Source of the DNA: Sulfurospirillum sp. UCH001
GTDB taxonomy: Bacteria; Campylobacterota; Campylobacteria; Campylobacterales; Sulfurospirillaceae
DNA: 64,000 nucleotides
Direction: 5' to 3'
Assembly: GCF_001548035.1 (NCBI RefSeq)
Contig: NZ_AP014723.1
Span: forward strand, 930,001 to 994,000
Positions 33,847 to 43,352 of this stretch are shown here, piece by piece. The notes below the pieces were generated by a model. The model saw only the letters and a program-made list of their open reading frames with translations. It searched no databases and had not been told where the DNA came from. Each line of letters begins with the position of its first letter. Positions within the stretch are counted from its first letter, which is position 1. Made by a program: the position numbers and the translations under genes.

Positions 33847-34736
33847 TAAAAGAAGCTTTCATCATATTGCATTGTTTCTACAAAACGACCAATACGATTC
33901 CATCTGATGGTGTATTCGTCTGTTTTTTTCCATGATGCTAACTCGCTTGGTGAGAGGAGTTTCTCTTCTTCTGGACCTTTTTTCTCCCATGAAAAATAGA
34001 TAAACCAAGGCTTACCGACAATCAGTTTATAAGGAACACTGCCCCAAAAACGGCTATCATTAGAGTGGTCACGGTTATCACCCATCATAAAAAAGTTGTC
34101 TTTTTCTACTTTGGCATAAAAAGCGTTAAAACTATACCCTGAAATAGCAGGAAGTTCTTGTACAAGGGCTGGTTTCATCGCAAGCTGATTCGCTCCTAAA
34201 TGAAGTACCATTTGCTGAAAAAGATCCACAGAATCATCGTACTGAATACCGTGAAATTTCTCTTTATACGGATTGTTAACCCATAATTTACCAGCAATAG
34301 TTTTGATTTTTTCTGCTGGATAATTTGCTTTGATGTATTCATCCCCTTCACTAAAGTGAATATAGAGGTTTTTCTCTTGGAAAAGAATTTCATCGCCTTC
34401 TGTCGCTACACAACGTTTGACGTAGTGTACTTTCTCGTCTTTTGGATAACGAAAAACAACAATATCTCCGCGTTTTGGACGCTCACCTTCGATAAGATGA
34501 CCATTGCCATTAAAGTCTGGCAATACTGGAATTTCAAGCCACGGAATATGTGGAGTAGCGATACCATACGAGAATTTTTTAACAAAAAGATGATCTCCCA
34601 CAAGCAAGGTTCGTTTCATAGAACCACTCGGAATAACAAACGCTTGTGCAACAAAAAAGATGACAAAAAGTACGATGACAAGAGTTCCTGTCCAACTGTT
34701 AGAAAAAATGTAAAAACGGTTAAGTAAATTTTTCAT
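33846..34736 (-). CDS. lepB: Signal peptidase I
   Basis: LepB cleaves signal peptides from exported proteins. The protein has 296 residues with one N-terminal membrane helix (about 15-35) and a periplasmic catalytic domain. The nucleophile Ser is in IPSGSMKRTL near residue 41, the general base Lys in HYVKRCVATEGD near 106, and MGDNRDHSNDSR near 222 is box E. The ATG at 34736 is chosen since AGGA precedes it and the upstream open frame overlaps folD. folD lies 11 bp upstream. The length is typical for Campylobacterota. Confidence 0.94.
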   Translation of the reverse strand: MKNLLNRFYIFSNSWTGTLVIVLFVIFFVAQAFVIPSGSMKRTLLVGDHLFVKKFSYGIATPHIPWLEIPVLPDFNGNGHLIEGERPKRGDIVVFRYPKDEKVHYVKRCVATEGDEILFQEKNLYIHFSEGDEYIKANYPAEKIKTIAGKLWVNNPYKEKFHGIQYDDSVDLFQQMVLHLGANQLAMKPALVQELPAISGYSFNAFYAKVEKDNFFMMGDNRDHSNDSRFWGSVPYKLIVGKPWFIYFSWEKKGPEEEKLLSPSELASWKKTDEYTIRWNRIGRFVETMQYDESFF

Positions 34737-34747
34737 GAAAGTCCTAA

Positions 34748-35590
34748 TTATAAACGATGCTTCGCTGCTTTGATGGTGTTCTCTAACAACATCGCGATGG
34801 TCATAGGACCAACTCCACCGGGGACAGGGGTAATGAAAGAACATTTTGGAGAAACAGCTGCATAATCGACATCTCCAACAAGACGACCGTCTTCTGTTTT
34901 GTTGATACCAATATCAATCACAATAGCGCCTTCTTTAACCATATCCTCTTTGATAAGATTTCGACAACCGACACCCACGATGACAAGATCTGCTTTTTGT
35001 GTATGCGATTTAAGATCTTTTGTGAAAATATGGCAAATGTCAACCGTTGCACCTGCATTAAGAAGAAGATTCATCATCGGTTTACCAACGATATTACTTG
35101 CTCCCACCACACACGCATCGAGCCCTTTTGGATCAATGTTGTAGTGCGCTAAAAGGCGCATAACACCAAGAGGTGTACAAGGAACAAAACTATCTAGTCC
35201 TGCAACTAAACGTCCAACATTAAAAGGATGAAAACCATCGACATCTTTTTTAGGGTCTATTGCTTCAATAATTTTTGTCGTATCGATATGCTTTGGAAGA
35301 GGAAGTTGAACAAGTACGCCATCGATGTTAGGATTATTATTAATCATAGAGATAGTTTCTAAAATTTTCTCTTGTGAAATAGTGGTTGGCATTTTATGAA
35401 TAATCGAATAAATTCCAGCCGTATCACATGCTTTTTCTTTCATTTTGACATAGGTTTGACTCGCCGCATCATCACCGACTAAAATAACAGCAAGACCTGG
35501 TGTAATGCCTTTTTCATTTAGCTTATCACTCTCTTTTTTGAGTTCAATTTTGATTTGATCTGACAGTGCTTTTCCATTGAGGATCTGCAT
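34748..35590 (-). CDS. folD: Methylenetetrahydrofolate dehydrogenase/cyclohydrolase
   Basis: FolD is a bifunctional enzyme interconverting 5,10-methylene- and 10-formyl-tetrahydrofolate. The 280-residue protein shows YVKMKEKACDTAG near residue 49 (catalytic Lys), GVLVQLPLPKHI near 94, and PGGVGPMTIAMLLENT near the C-terminus. The Rossmann-fold segment VVGASNIVGKPM near 160 binds NAD(P). It heads the folD-lepB-M50 operon on the minus strand and is divergent from the cytochrome gene with 70 bp between them. Confidence 0.95.
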   Translation of the reverse strand: MQILNGKALSDQIKIELKKESDKLNEKGITPGLAVILVGDDAASQTYVKMKEKACDTAGIYSIIHKMPTTISQEKILETISMINNNPNIDGVLVQLPLPKHIDTTKIIEAIDPKKDVDGFHPFNVGRLVAGLDSFVPCTPLGVMRLLAHYNIDPKGLDACVVGASNIVGKPMMNLLLNAGATVDICHIFTKDLKSHTQKADLVIVGVGCRNLIKEDMVKEGAIVIDIGINKTEDGRLVGDVDYAAVSPKCSFITPVPGGVGPMTIAMLLENTIKAAKHRL

Positions 35591-35660
35591 TCAAACATCC
35601 TTTTAGTTCATTTTTGGTACTATACCAAATTACGAATAAAGAGAGGATAAAGCAGTTTTG

Positions 35661-36005
35661 ATGCGGTTTTTGCTTACCTGTAATGTATGTTTATTTTTGC
35701 TCTCAACTCCTCTTTGGAGCGAGGACTTTATTACCAAAATGGAATATGCGAAGATGCTTTATTCCAACCCTAGAGGCATTGGCTGTAACAAGTGCCATGG
35801 GGAAAAAGGTGAAGGTTCTGTTATCTCTCAATACCCGCACAAAGGCAAGATGGTTGCACTTGAAGCCCCAAATATTACCAATGTGCCAAAAGAGCGTTTT
35901 TTTCAAGCGTTAACCTCTCAACACCGCGTTATGCCAACGTACTTTTTAACATGGCAAGAGATCGATAGCTTGTATTATTACGTTTCTAGCGAAGTGAAAA
36001 AGTAG
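35661..36005 (+). CDS. Small periplasmic c-type cytochrome
   Basis: A 114-residue protein with an N-terminal signal peptide (about 1-20, ending TPLWS) and one haem c site, Cys42-x2-Cys45-His46 (CNKCH). Met91 in HRVMPTYF is the likely sixth ligand. It resembles the small monohaem cytochromes found next to hemL in Campylobacter. The electron partner is unknown. An ATG at 35661 is preferred over the TTG at 35658; GAGAGG lies rather far upstream. hemL follows 54 bp later with its own promoter-like sequence. Confidence 0.85.
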   Translation: MRFLLTCNVCLFLLSTPLWSEDFITKMEYAKMLYSNPRGIGCNKCHGEKGEGSVISQYPHKGKMVALEAPNITNVPKERFFQALTSQHRVMPTYFLTWQEIDSLYYYVSSEVKK

Positions 36006-36024
36006 TTTGTTTAGAAACTTTTTG

Positions 36025-36030
36025 TAAAAT
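36025..36030 (+). promoter_or_regulatory. Candidate -10 element for hemL
   Basis: TAAAAT preceded by TTTG and an AT-rich stretch, as in many Campylobacterota sigma-70 promoters. Its expected start point near 36037 leaves no leader for the ATG at 36039, supporting 36060 as the true hemL start. Confidence 0.45.
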
Positions 36031-36059
36031 AATCAAAAATGAATGAAGGAATTGTGACA

Positions 36060-37346
36060 ATGCATTACGATAAAAGCATTAAAGCGTATGAAAAAGCACG
36101 AAATGTTATTCCTGGTGGTGTTGATTCGCCTGTTCGTGCGTTTAAAAGTGTAGGTGGAACGCCTCTTTTTATTAAAAAAGGTGAAGGTGCTTATCTTATC
36201 GATGTAGATGGCAATCGTTATGTTGATTATGTTCAAAGTTGGGGTCCATTGATTTTTGGACATGCCAATAAAACGATCGAAAAAGCGGTGATTAAAGCTG
36301 TTAAAAAAGGACTTAGTTTTGGAGCACCGACAAAGGCAGAAACCAAACTTGCAACTCTTATCTGTTCTATTTTCCCAGACATGGATAAAGTGCGTTTTGT
36401 GAGCAGTGGAACAGAAGCGGTCATGAGCGCAATTAGATTAGCACGTGGTTTTACAGGTAAAGATGACATTATTAAATTTGAAGGCTGTTACCATGGCCAT
36501 AGTGACTCACTTTTAGTACAGGCGGGAAGTGGTGCAGTCACCTTTGGTAGTCCAAGTTCTCCTGGTGTACCAGCCGACTTAACAAAACATACGCTTTTAG
36601 CAAAATACAATGACATTAAAAGTGTCAAAAAATGTTTTGAGAATTCTAAAAATATAGCATGTATCATCATTGAACCAATTGCAGGCAATATGGGGTTTGT
36701 TCCAGCCGATCCAAAATTTTTAGAAGAGTTGCGTGCTCTTTGTGATAAACATGGAACACTTTTGATTTTTGATGAAGTTATGAGTGGATTTAGAGCAAGT
36801 CTAAAAGGCGCTCAGGGTATCTACCAAACACTTCCTGATTTAGTAACGTTTGGTAAAGTTATCGGTGGTGGTATGCCTGTGGGTGCCTTTGCAGGACGAG
36901 CAGAAGTGATGGATAAACTCTCTCCAGATGGTTCCGTTTATCAAGCAGGAACACTTAGTGGTAATCCTGTCGCGATGGCTGCAGGTTTGGCTTCATTAGA
37001 GCAAATTGTGGATGAGTCAGATTTATATGTAAGACTTGAAAAGAAAGCAAAAAGATTGGTTGACGGTTTAAAAGAAGCTGCAAAAGAAGTAGGTATACCG
37101 CTTCAAGTAGGCGCTATTGGTTCTATGTTTGGCTTCTTCTTTAATGAGAAACCTGTGAAAAATTTTGATGATGCTCTTAAGTCAGATACAACTCGTTTTG
37201 CAGCATTCCATCAGGGTATGCTTCGTGAAGGATTTTATTTTGCGTGTTCACAATTTGAAACAGGTTTTATCTGCGATGCGATGAGCGATGAGATCATTGA
37301 AGAGACTATCGAAGCAGCTCAAAAAGTCTTTAAAGAGATTGCATGA
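36060..37346 (+). CDS. hemL: Glutamate-1-semialdehyde 2,1-aminomutase
   Basis: HemL makes 5-aminolevulinate from glutamate 1-semialdehyde in the C5 route of haem synthesis. The 428-residue PLP enzyme starts [13 protein letters not shown] and shows [11 protein letters not shown] near residue 17, the cofactor region [16 protein letters not shown] near 122, DEVMSGFR near 240, and the PLP lysine in [15 protein letters not shown] near 265. AAGGA lies nine bases before the ATG at 36060. The next gene starts inside its stop as ATGA. It supplies haem for cytochromes such as that encoded just upstream. Confidence 0.95.
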   Translation: MHYDKSIKAYEKARNVIPGGVDSPVRAFKSVGGTPLFIKKGEGAYLIDVDGNRYVDYVQSWGPLIFGHANKTIEKAVIKAVKKGLSFGAPTKAETKLATLICSIFPDMDKVRFVSSGTEAVMSAIRLARGFTGKDDIIKFEGCYHGHSDSLLVQAGSGAVTFGSPSSPGVPADLTKHTLLAKYNDIKSVKKCFENSKNIACIIIEPIAGNMGFVPADPKFLEELRALCDKHGTLLIFDEVMSGFRASLKGAQGIYQTLPDLVTFGKVIGGGMPVGAFAGRAEVMDKLSPDGSVYQAGTLSGNPVAMAAGLASLEQIVDESDLYVRLEKKAKRLVDGLKEAAKEVGIPLQVGAIGSMFGFFFNEKPVKNFDDALKSDTTRFAAFHQGMLREGFYFACSQFETGFICDAMSDEIIEETIEAAQKVFKEIA

Positions 37347-37639
37347 GCGAAAAAGAAAAACCAAAATACGGTAAACTCATTGAAGGTGCAGAACAGCTCT
37401 CTTTAGGCATTTCCATTGTAGTGGCGATTCTTATTGGTATTGGACTTGGAATGCTGATGAGTGACTGGTTTAATACGCCATGGCTATTATGGGTGGGTGT
37501 ATCATGGGGTGTTGGTGGAGCTATTTTAAATGTCTATAAGGCATACAAAAAAAATGTTGCATCCCTTGATGAGCTTAAAGACGATGTGAGATATAAAAAA
37601 TATCAACAACAAAAAGATGATGATGAAGACGACAAGTAA
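37343..37639 (+). CDS. atpZ: AtpZ/AtpI family membrane protein
   Basis: A 98-residue protein with two membrane helices (about 20-43 and 48-68) separated by the short acidic loop MSDWFNTPW. This matches the AtpZ (ATPase_gene1) family associated with F0F1 ATP synthase, proposed to help magnesium or calcium supply or c-ring assembly. It is not next to atp genes here, which is usual in Campylobacterota. It overlaps hemL by four bases and the next gene by 23. The acidic tail ends DDDEDDK. Confidence 0.78.
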   Translation: MSEKEKPKYGKLIEGAEQLSLGISIVVAILIGIGLGMLMSDWFNTPWLLWVGVSWGVGGAILNVYKAYKKNVASLDELKDDVRYKKYQQQKDDDEDDK

Positions 37640-38123
37640 GCTGTTACGTTTTTATCTCTTAGGTGATCTTGTTGTTATTGTGTTTTCATTGGTGCAAGGT
37701 GGTCATTGGTTACTCAATACGCAACTGGCTTTTATCTGTTCATTATTGATTACACTTGCATCATTTCGTTCGTATCATACGTTTGTGAAGCGTCGTGTTG
37801 ATGCAGGGCTCATACCTGATGATAAGTTTGATAAATACTATGAAGACGATAAAGAAGAAAACGATGAGGAAGAGAGTGCTCATCCAAAAGTCGCTAAAGT
37901 AGGTTTTAAACAAAGCTTTCAAAATCTTGCTTTAAGCTATAAAAGTGCACTTTCACTGTATCGTATTCTCTCATATGGCGTGCTGTTTTTAGTGGTACTT
38001 TTTTTAATTCGCCATGAGACATTAGATGCAGTTGCATTTTTTATAGGCTTAAGTGTGGTACCGCTCTCAAGCTTTTTATCTGTTGTGTTTGTGAAAAAGG
38101 GTTTAAATGAAACGAATGAGTAA
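37617..38123 (+). CDS. Hypothetical membrane protein
   Basis: A 168-residue protein with two N-terminal membrane helices (about 12-27 and 33-48), a charged acidic loop (KYYEDDKEENDEEE) and two C-terminal helices (about 118-130 and 136-160). Homologous-looking small membrane proteins lie between hemL and mqnC in related genomes, as far as I recall, but no function is known. Three consecutive ATG codons lie at 37617-37625, and none has a clear ribosome-binding site, so translation is probably coupled to atpZ, which it overlaps. Confidence 0.72.
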   Translation: MMMKTTSKLLRFYLLGDLVVIVFSLVQGGHWLLNTQLAFICSLLITLASFRSYHTFVKRRVDAGLIPDDKFDKYYEDDKEENDEEESAHPKVAKVGFKQSFQNLALSYKSALSLYRILSYGVLFLVVLFLIRHETLDAVAFFIGLSVVPLSSFLSVVFVKKGLNETNE

Positions 38124-39156
38124 TGAAGAAGCTTTACGTTTAATTCGTGAGGCAGATTTGAATACACTAGGCGAAATGGCGTTTAAACGAAAGATGGAAC
38201 TTCATCCTGAAAATCTCACGACATTTGTTGTTGATCGTAACATTAATTATACCAATGTGTGTTGGGTTGATTGCAAATTTTGTGCATTTTATCGCCATCA
38301 TAAAGAGGATGAAGCGTATGTGCTCTCTTTTGAAGAGATTGGTCAGAAGATTGAAGAGTTGATTGAAATTGGTGGGACACAGATTCTTTTTCAAGGTGGT
38401 GTGCATCCAAAGCTTAAAATCGAGTGGTATGAAGAGTTGGTAGAGTGGATTAGTACCAATTATCCAAGTATCACGATTCATGGTTTTTCAGCCATCGAGA
38501 TTGATTACATCGCTAAAATTTCTAAAATTAGTTACCAAGAAGTACTCCTTCGTCTTCAAAAAAAAGGACTCTATAGCATCCCAGGTGCTGGTGCAGAGAT
38601 TTTGAGCGACCGTGTTCGTGACATTATCGCGCCTAAAAAACTAGGAACCGATGAGTGGTTAGGTGTACATAGAGCAGCCCATAAAATAGGCATGCGCTCA
38701 ACGGCTACTATGATGTTTGGAACCTTAGAAACGGATGAAGAAATTATTGAGCATTGGGAAAAAATCAGAGAACTTCAAGATGAAACAGGTGGGTTTAGAG
38801 CGTTCATTATGTGGAGTTTTCAAAGTGATCATACAAAGCTGAAAGAAGAGCATCCTGAAATTAAAAAACAATCAGCCAACCGCTATCTTAGACTTTTAGC
38901 GGTAAGCCGTTTGTATTTGGATAATTTTAAAAATATTCAAAGCTCTTGGGTCACGCAAGGAAGCTACATCGGCCAACTAGCGCTCATGTTTGGGGCAAAC
39001 GATCTTGGTAGTACGATGATGGAAGAAAATGTGGTCAAAGCTGCAGGAGCAGCAAATAGAATGAACCAAACAGAGATGATTAAGCTCATCAAAGATATTG
39101 GTTCAATACCAGCCAAACGTGATACTTCGTACACGATTTTGGAGAAATTTGCATGA
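38107..39156 (+). CDS. mqnC: Cyclic dehypoxanthinyl futalosine synthase
   Basis: MqnC is the radical-SAM enzyme that cyclises dehypoxanthine futalosine in the futalosine pathway of menaquinone synthesis, the quinone used by anaerobic Campylobacterota respiration. The 349-residue protein has the cluster motif Cys52-x3-Cys56-x2-Cys59 (CWVDCKFC), the GGT.ILFQGG.HP segment near 93-105, and PGAGAEILSDRVR near 160. AAGGG lies five bases before the ATG. MqnE, a relative, has a different second half; the length and motifs favour MqnC. It overlaps both neighbours, so the hemL-to-recG genes form one operon. Confidence 0.92.
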   Translation: MKRMSNEEALRLIREADLNTLGEMAFKRKMELHPENLTTFVVDRNINYTNVCWVDCKFCAFYRHHKEDEAYVLSFEEIGQKIEELIEIGGTQILFQGGVHPKLKIEWYEELVEWISTNYPSITIHGFSAIEIDYIAKISKISYQEVLLRLQKKGLYSIPGAGAEILSDRVRDIIAPKKLGTDEWLGVHRAAHKIGMRSTATMMFGTLETDEEIIEHWEKIRELQDETGGFRAFIMWSFQSDHTKLKEEHPEIKKQSANRYLRLLAVSRLYLDNFKNIQSSWVTQGSYIGQLALMFGANDLGSTMMEENVVKAAGAANRMNQTEMIKLIKDIGSIPAKRDTSYTILEKFA

Positions 39157-40451
39157 AAAAAGTGTTGTTAACAATAATGATTTTGGTACAAGGAGTATTA
39201 GTGGCTCAAGAAGTCAGTCAAATCAATGTAAATGGTGTAGAAATCCCTGTGGTATTTGAGAAAGATACCTCTTTGCCTATTGCTTCAGTACAACTTGTTG
39301 TTAGAAATGCTGGAAGTATGGAAGATGGTGCCAATGAAGGTATCGCGAAGTTTTTAGCTGCTATGCTTGGTGAAGGAACCAAAGAGATGGGCTCAACAGC
39401 TTTTGCAGAAGAATTGGAATTTCGTGCGATTAGCCTTGGTGCTCATAGTGGCGTTGAGACCCTTGTATTTGAAGCTTCTGCCCTTAAAGAGCAGTTTCCT
39501 TACGCTATGGATATGCTCAAAAAATTACTCAAAAGCCCTAACTTTAGCAAAGAAAGTTTTGACAAAATCAAGCTTTTAACCCTTGGAATGCTCTCAAACA
39601 AAGAGAGCGATTTTGACTACATCGCAAATCTTAATTTACAAAAACTGATCTTTGAGAATACCCCTTTTGCGCATGCATATAGTGGTGATGTCAAAAGTAT
39701 TAAAGCACTGAAACTCAAAGATGTTGAAAATTTTTATAAAGAACGTGTAAATTTGGAGAGTCTTATCATTGTTGCAGGTGGTGACATTGAGTTAGAGGAA
39801 CTTAAAAAATTAATTGCACCGGTTCTTTCTGAAATTAAACATGGAAAGCGTCGAGAAATTGCCTATTATGACGCGAATAAAAACGCCAAAGAGTTGATTG
39901 TCGATAAAGAAAGTGAGCAAGCCTATATCTACTTTGGTGCCCCTTTTTACATGAAAAGTGGCGACCCTGAAGCGTATAAAGCAAAAGTTGCAAGCTTTAT
40001 TTTAGGCGAGAGTGGTTTTGGAAGCCGTTTGATGGAAGAAGTACGTGTCAAACGTGGACTTGCGTATTCAAGTTACAGTAGAAGCAATATTGGTAAATCG
40101 AGCAGTAGTTTTACAGGGCATCTTCAAACTAAAAATGAGAATTTAGACGAAGCCAAAAAAGTTGTTGCTTCAGAGATCAAACGTTTTGTAGAAGAGGGTG
40201 TAAGCGCAGAAGAGCTTGCTCAAGCTAAGCGCTTTTTATTAGGGAGTGAACCTCTTCGAAACGAAACGCTTTCTCAACGACTTTCTCGCGCATTTTTTGA
40301 ATACTACAGTGGATTTGAGTTAGGTCATTCGAAAAAGCAGTTAGAAAAGATTGAAACATTAAGCTTAGAAGAGTTAAACAGCTTCATAAAGAAACACGAT
40401 GAGATCACAGCACTTAGCTTTTCGGTAGTCACGAAACGTGCAAAACCTTGA
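39153..40451 (+). CDS. M16 family peptidase homologue without HxxEH zinc motif
   Basis: A 432-residue periplasmic protein with a signal peptide (about 1-18). It has the two-lobed fold of M16B peptidases, including the C-terminal recognition block SRLMEEVRVKRGLAYSSYS near residue 290-308. The zinc-binding HxxEH is replaced by Lys66-Phe-Leu-Ala69-Ala70 (GIAKFLAAML), so it should not be a working metalloprotease alone. In heterodimeric M16B enzymes one subunit is inactive like this, but no active partner is adjacent. It overlaps mqnC (ATGA) and recG (14 bases). Confidence 0.86.
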   Translation: MKKVLLTIMILVQGVLVAQEVSQINVNGVEIPVVFEKDTSLPIASVQLVVRNAGSMEDGANEGIAKFLAAMLGEGTKEMGSTAFAEELEFRAISLGAHSGVETLVFEASALKEQFPYAMDMLKKLLKSPNFSKESFDKIKLLTLGMLSNKESDFDYIANLNLQKLIFENTPFAHAYSGDVKSIKALKLKDVENFYKERVNLESLIIVAGGDIELEELKKLIAPVLSEIKHGKRREIAYYDANKNAKELIVDKESEQAYIYFGAPFYMKSGDPEAYKAKVASFILGESGFGSRLMEEVRVKRGLAYSSYSRSNIGKSSSSFTGHLQTKNENLDEAKKVVASEIKRFVEEGVSAEELAQAKRFLLGSEPLRNETLSQRLSRAFFEYYSGFELGHSKKQLEKIETLSLEELNSFIKKHDEITALSFSVVTKRAKP

Positions 40452-42258
40452 TCTTGACCCTATAGATAAAGAACGTTTAAAAAAAATAGGAGCAGGAACG
40501 CTTTTAGATTTAGCGCTCCTGTTACCTCATTCTTACGAAAACACAACACTTACGCCTACACCTCTTTTAGAGCAGACTAACACAATAGCGGTTAAAGTCC
40601 TCTCTGTAAAACAAAGTCCTAAAGTATTTCAAATAGCATTTTACGTTGAATCCTGGAATACCCATCTTGATGGAGTCATCTTTGCGTTCAAGCCTTATCA
40701 TAAAGCACAATTTAGAGTAGGAAGTGAACTCTTTATCCATGGAAAAGTAAGTTACAATGGTGGCAGATTGCAAATGGTTCAGCCAAAAATCATCACAACC
40801 ATCAATACATTAATTCCAAAATATAAAACACCGCTTCAAAATAAAACGGTGATAAGTTTGATGCAACGCTATCTTACACTTGATGCACTCTTACGTGAAG
40901 GACTCAACGAAAAAGAAGCTAAAACGCTTTTACGTCTGCATTTCCCGAGTGCTAAAGAAGCCAGTACTATAAGTAGTTTTGGTTACTCAGAATCCATCCT
41001 AAATGTACTGAAATATGTCGAAATACATAACTATCTCAAAAAGCTTTCTGGAAAAAAAGTAAGCTTCCCTTCATGTGCTAAGCTAGATGGTGATGAAAAA
41101 CCTTTTATAGCTTCGCTTCCTTTTACATTAACGGCCGATCAACAAAAAGTTATTGGTGAAATTAAGCGAGATTTTCTAAGTGAAAATGCAGCAAAACGTG
41201 TCATTATGGGTGATGTAGGCTGCGGAAAAACGATGGTGATATTGGCTTCTGTGATGATGACATATCCTAGAAAAGCCGTTCTTATGGCCCCAACCACGGT
41301 ACTTGCCAATCAACTTTATGAAGAAGCTGTAAAGTATTTACCAAAGCATATTAAGACGATTTTGATTACTCAAGAAGCTGATAGCAAGAAAAATATAGAG
41401 AATTTTGATTTTATTATTGGGACACACGCTCTACTGTATAGAGAACTCCCACACTGTGCACTGGTGATGGTTGATGAACAGCATCGTTTTGGCACGAAAC
41501 AGCGTTCTTTACTCTCCGCTCTTGTTTCAAAAAAAGCGTGGCATCCACATTATTTGCAGTTTTCCGCCACACCAATTCCACGAACACTCAGTATGATTCA
41601 ATCCTCTTTAGTCGATTTTTCATTTATTAAAATGCTTCCATTTCCTAAAGACATTACCACTAAAGTCATCGCTAAAAAAGATTTTAAAGCCTTGGTTGAA
41701 CATATCAAAAATGAAATTGTACAAAAACACCAATGTATCATTGTTTATCCACTTGTGGAAGAGAGCGAAATGATCAATTATCAATCGATCGATGAAGGAC
41801 GTGGTTTTTGGGAAAAACATTTTGAAGGTGTTTTTGTTACGTATGGTAAAGATAAAAACAAAGAAGAGATTCTAAAAACGTTTAAAGAAGAGGGTAATTT
41901 ACTCATCTCTACGACTGTTGTAGAAGTAGGTATCTCTCTTCCTCGTCTTTCGACCATTGTGATTGTTGGTGCTGAACGTTTAGGACTTGCTAGTTTGCAT
42001 CAGCTTCGTGGACGTGTGAGTCGTAATGGTTTAAAAGGTTACTGCTATTTGTATACCAATCTTGCAAAAAGTGAAAGACTGGAAAAATTTAGCCAGACAT
42101 TGGATGGATTTGAAATCGCAGAATTGGATTTAGAGTACCGCCAAGGGGGAGACGTCGTTGGCGGACTCATTCAAAGTGGTAAAAAATTGGTTTGGTTTGA
42201 AATGGGGTGTGATGAAGAAATTTTAAAAGAGGCAAAAAAAAGAGTTGAGGAGGCGTAA
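40438..42258 (+). CDS. recG: ATP-dependent DNA helicase RecG
   Basis: RecG remodels stalled forks and branched DNA. The 606-residue protein is shorter than the E. coli enzyme (693), as in other Campylobacterota. It has a wedge/OB region (about 40-130), Walker A GDVGCGKTM near 258, DEQH near 345 (motif II), FSATPIPRTL near 376 (motif III) and QLRGRVSRN near 520 (motif VI). It starts with GTG at 40438, overlapping the M16 gene by 14 bases, with only a weak ribosome-binding site, so coupling is likely. A strong hairpin spans its stop codon. Confidence 0.94.
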   Translation: MQNLDLDPIDKERLKKIGAGTLLDLALLLPHSYENTTLTPTPLLEQTNTIAVKVLSVKQSPKVFQIAFYVESWNTHLDGVIFAFKPYHKAQFRVGSELFIHGKVSYNGGRLQMVQPKIITTINTLIPKYKTPLQNKTVISLMQRYLTLDALLREGLNEKEAKTLLRLHFPSAKEASTISSFGYSESILNVLKYVEIHNYLKKLSGKKVSFPSCAKLDGDEKPFIASLPFTLTADQQKVIGEIKRDFLSENAAKRVIMGDVGCGKTMVILASVMMTYPRKAVLMAPTTVLANQLYEEAVKYLPKHIKTILITQEADSKKNIENFDFIIGTHALLYRELPHCALVMVDEQHRFGTKQRSLLSALVSKKAWHPHYLQFSATPIPRTLSMIQSSLVDFSFIKMLPFPKDITTKVIAKKDFKALVEHIKNEIVQKHQCIIVYPLVEESEMINYQSIDEGRGFWEKHFEGVFVTYGKDKNKEEILKTFKEEGNLLISTTVVEVGISLPRLSTIVIVGAERLGLASLHQLRGRVSRNGLKGYCYLYTNLAKSERLEKFSQTLDGFEIAELDLEYRQGGDVVGGLIQSGKKLVWFEMGCDEEILKEAKKRVEEA

Positions 42259-42269
42259 AGCCTCCTCAA
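42245..42269 (+). terminator. Terminator at recG stop
   Basis: TTGAGGAGGC and its exact complement flank GTAAA, which is followed by AAAGTTT. It includes the recG stop and also faces the convergent hpf gene. Confidence 0.75.
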
Positions 42270-42278
42270 AGTTTAGGT

Positions 42279-42800
42279 TTAATAAAGACCAAATCTTCCA
42301 TCTGTTTTTTTATACATAACGCGGAATTTATCTTCCATATCATGGAATACAATAAATTGTCTATCTGAAGCTTTTAGTTCATTCATAGCATCTTCAACCT
42401 CAATAGGTTTGTAGCTGTTAAGACGCATTGGAACGATCTCATCATCGCTTCCTTCCGCATTTTCAGGTGTTTCTACTGCTTCAAGGCCTTCAATAGGCTT
42501 ATGCGTGTTAATTTTATCGTGGTGACGGCGTAGAACTTTTTTTGCACGCTCAATCGCTAGATCAATCGCAGCATAGACATCTTTGTCTTTTTGTTGAATA
42601 ACAACAGTGTTTTTATGCGCCATGTTAATAGCAAATTCAACGTTAAAGCCTTTTTTGCCATTTTTTTCATCCGCTGAGATCACAGTACGCACAGAGATAA
42701 TGTCCAAATTGTATTTGCCAAGAGCATCAACTGCACCTTCAATGTAAGCTTTGATAGGCTCGGTCAAATCAAATTGTTTTCCTACGATACTTGTGTTCAT
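42279..42800 (-). CDS. hpf: Ribosome hibernation promoting factor, long form
   Basis: HPF binds the 30S decoding region in stationary phase and dimerises ribosomes into inactive 100S particles. The 173-residue protein is the long form: an S30AE domain (about 1-100; start MNTSIVGKQFDLTEPIKAYI) and a C-terminal dimerisation domain (about 115-173, ending TDGRFGLY). GGAG lies seven bases before the ATG. A small CCCTT/AAGGG hairpin lies just ahead of it. It is monocistronic and convergent with recG. Confidence 0.92.
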   Translation of the reverse strand: MNTSIVGKQFDLTEPIKAYIEGAVDALGKYNLDIISVRTVISADEKNGKKGFNVEFAINMAHKNTVVIQQKDKDVYAAIDLAIERAKKVLRRHHDKINTHKPIEGLEAVETPENAEGSDDEIVPMRLNSYKPIEVEDAMNELKASDRQFIVFHDMEDKFRVMYKKTDGRFGLY

Positions 42801-42890
42801 CTTGTCTCCTTTTCCTTCCCTTTTTCAAGGGTTTATGAAGTCAGTATAACAAATAAAACCTTAAATGAAAAGGAGGTTTAAAAGCTGAAA

Positions 42891-43352
42891 TTACGGCTTT
42901 TGGATGGTTCGTCTGTGTAAGCGAATGGGTTCTGTTGAGATATTATTGTCCGTTGTTGTTGAAACTATTGTATCAATAATAACGGTGATGTTAGAATCAT
43001 CAGTTGCAACAAGATCGCTTAGGATATTACAGTTATTATTAGAAGCTGATGCTAGTCCTCTGCCTAAGTAATTGATCGTTACATTAATATCGAACATCGC
43101 TGTAGCCCCTGCTTGGGGATATTGTGCGTTGATAGCATTTAAACAGCCATTTGTTGTATTGATGTCATGTCCACTGATAGCAAGGAGAGCGTATTCTGTG
43201 CCACTTTGTACCAAAAGCTCTGCCTGCTCACGAAGGAAGAGATCACTGGTTTGCTTCGTTGAAAACGTTGAAAAAGAGAGTGCTAAAGCAGCAATAGTAG
43301 CAACTAAGACGATAAAAATAATTGCAGTGATAAGTGAGAAACCTTTACGCAT
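42891..43352 (-). CDS. Minor pseudopilin, MshP/PilX/GspK-like
   Basis: A 153-residue prepilin-like protein. The leader MRKG is followed by FSLITAIIFIVLVATIAALAL: a prepilin-peptidase site with Thr in place of the usual Glu5. Lack of Glu5 and the GFSLITAI pattern are typical of the MshP/PilX/GspK type of minor pilin. Four D/E-x-N-x-S/T sequons (DINTT, DINVT, DSNIT, DNNIS) are present. The start overlaps the preceding pseudopilin stop as TAATG. It is the last gene of the four-gene cluster that begins at 48809. Confidence 0.75.
   Translation of the reverse strand: MRKGFSLITAIIFIVLVATIAALALSFSTFSTKQTSDLFLREQAELLVQSGTEYALLAISGHDINTTNGCLNAINAQYPQAGATAMFDINVTINYLGRGLASASNNNCNILSDLVATDDSNITVIIDTIVSTTTDNNISTEPIRLHRRTIQKP

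Noticed and set aside
34356-34727. 123-codon plus-strand frame opposite lepB
   Set aside because: It is fully antisense to lepB, without promoter, ribosome-binding site or recognisable domain.
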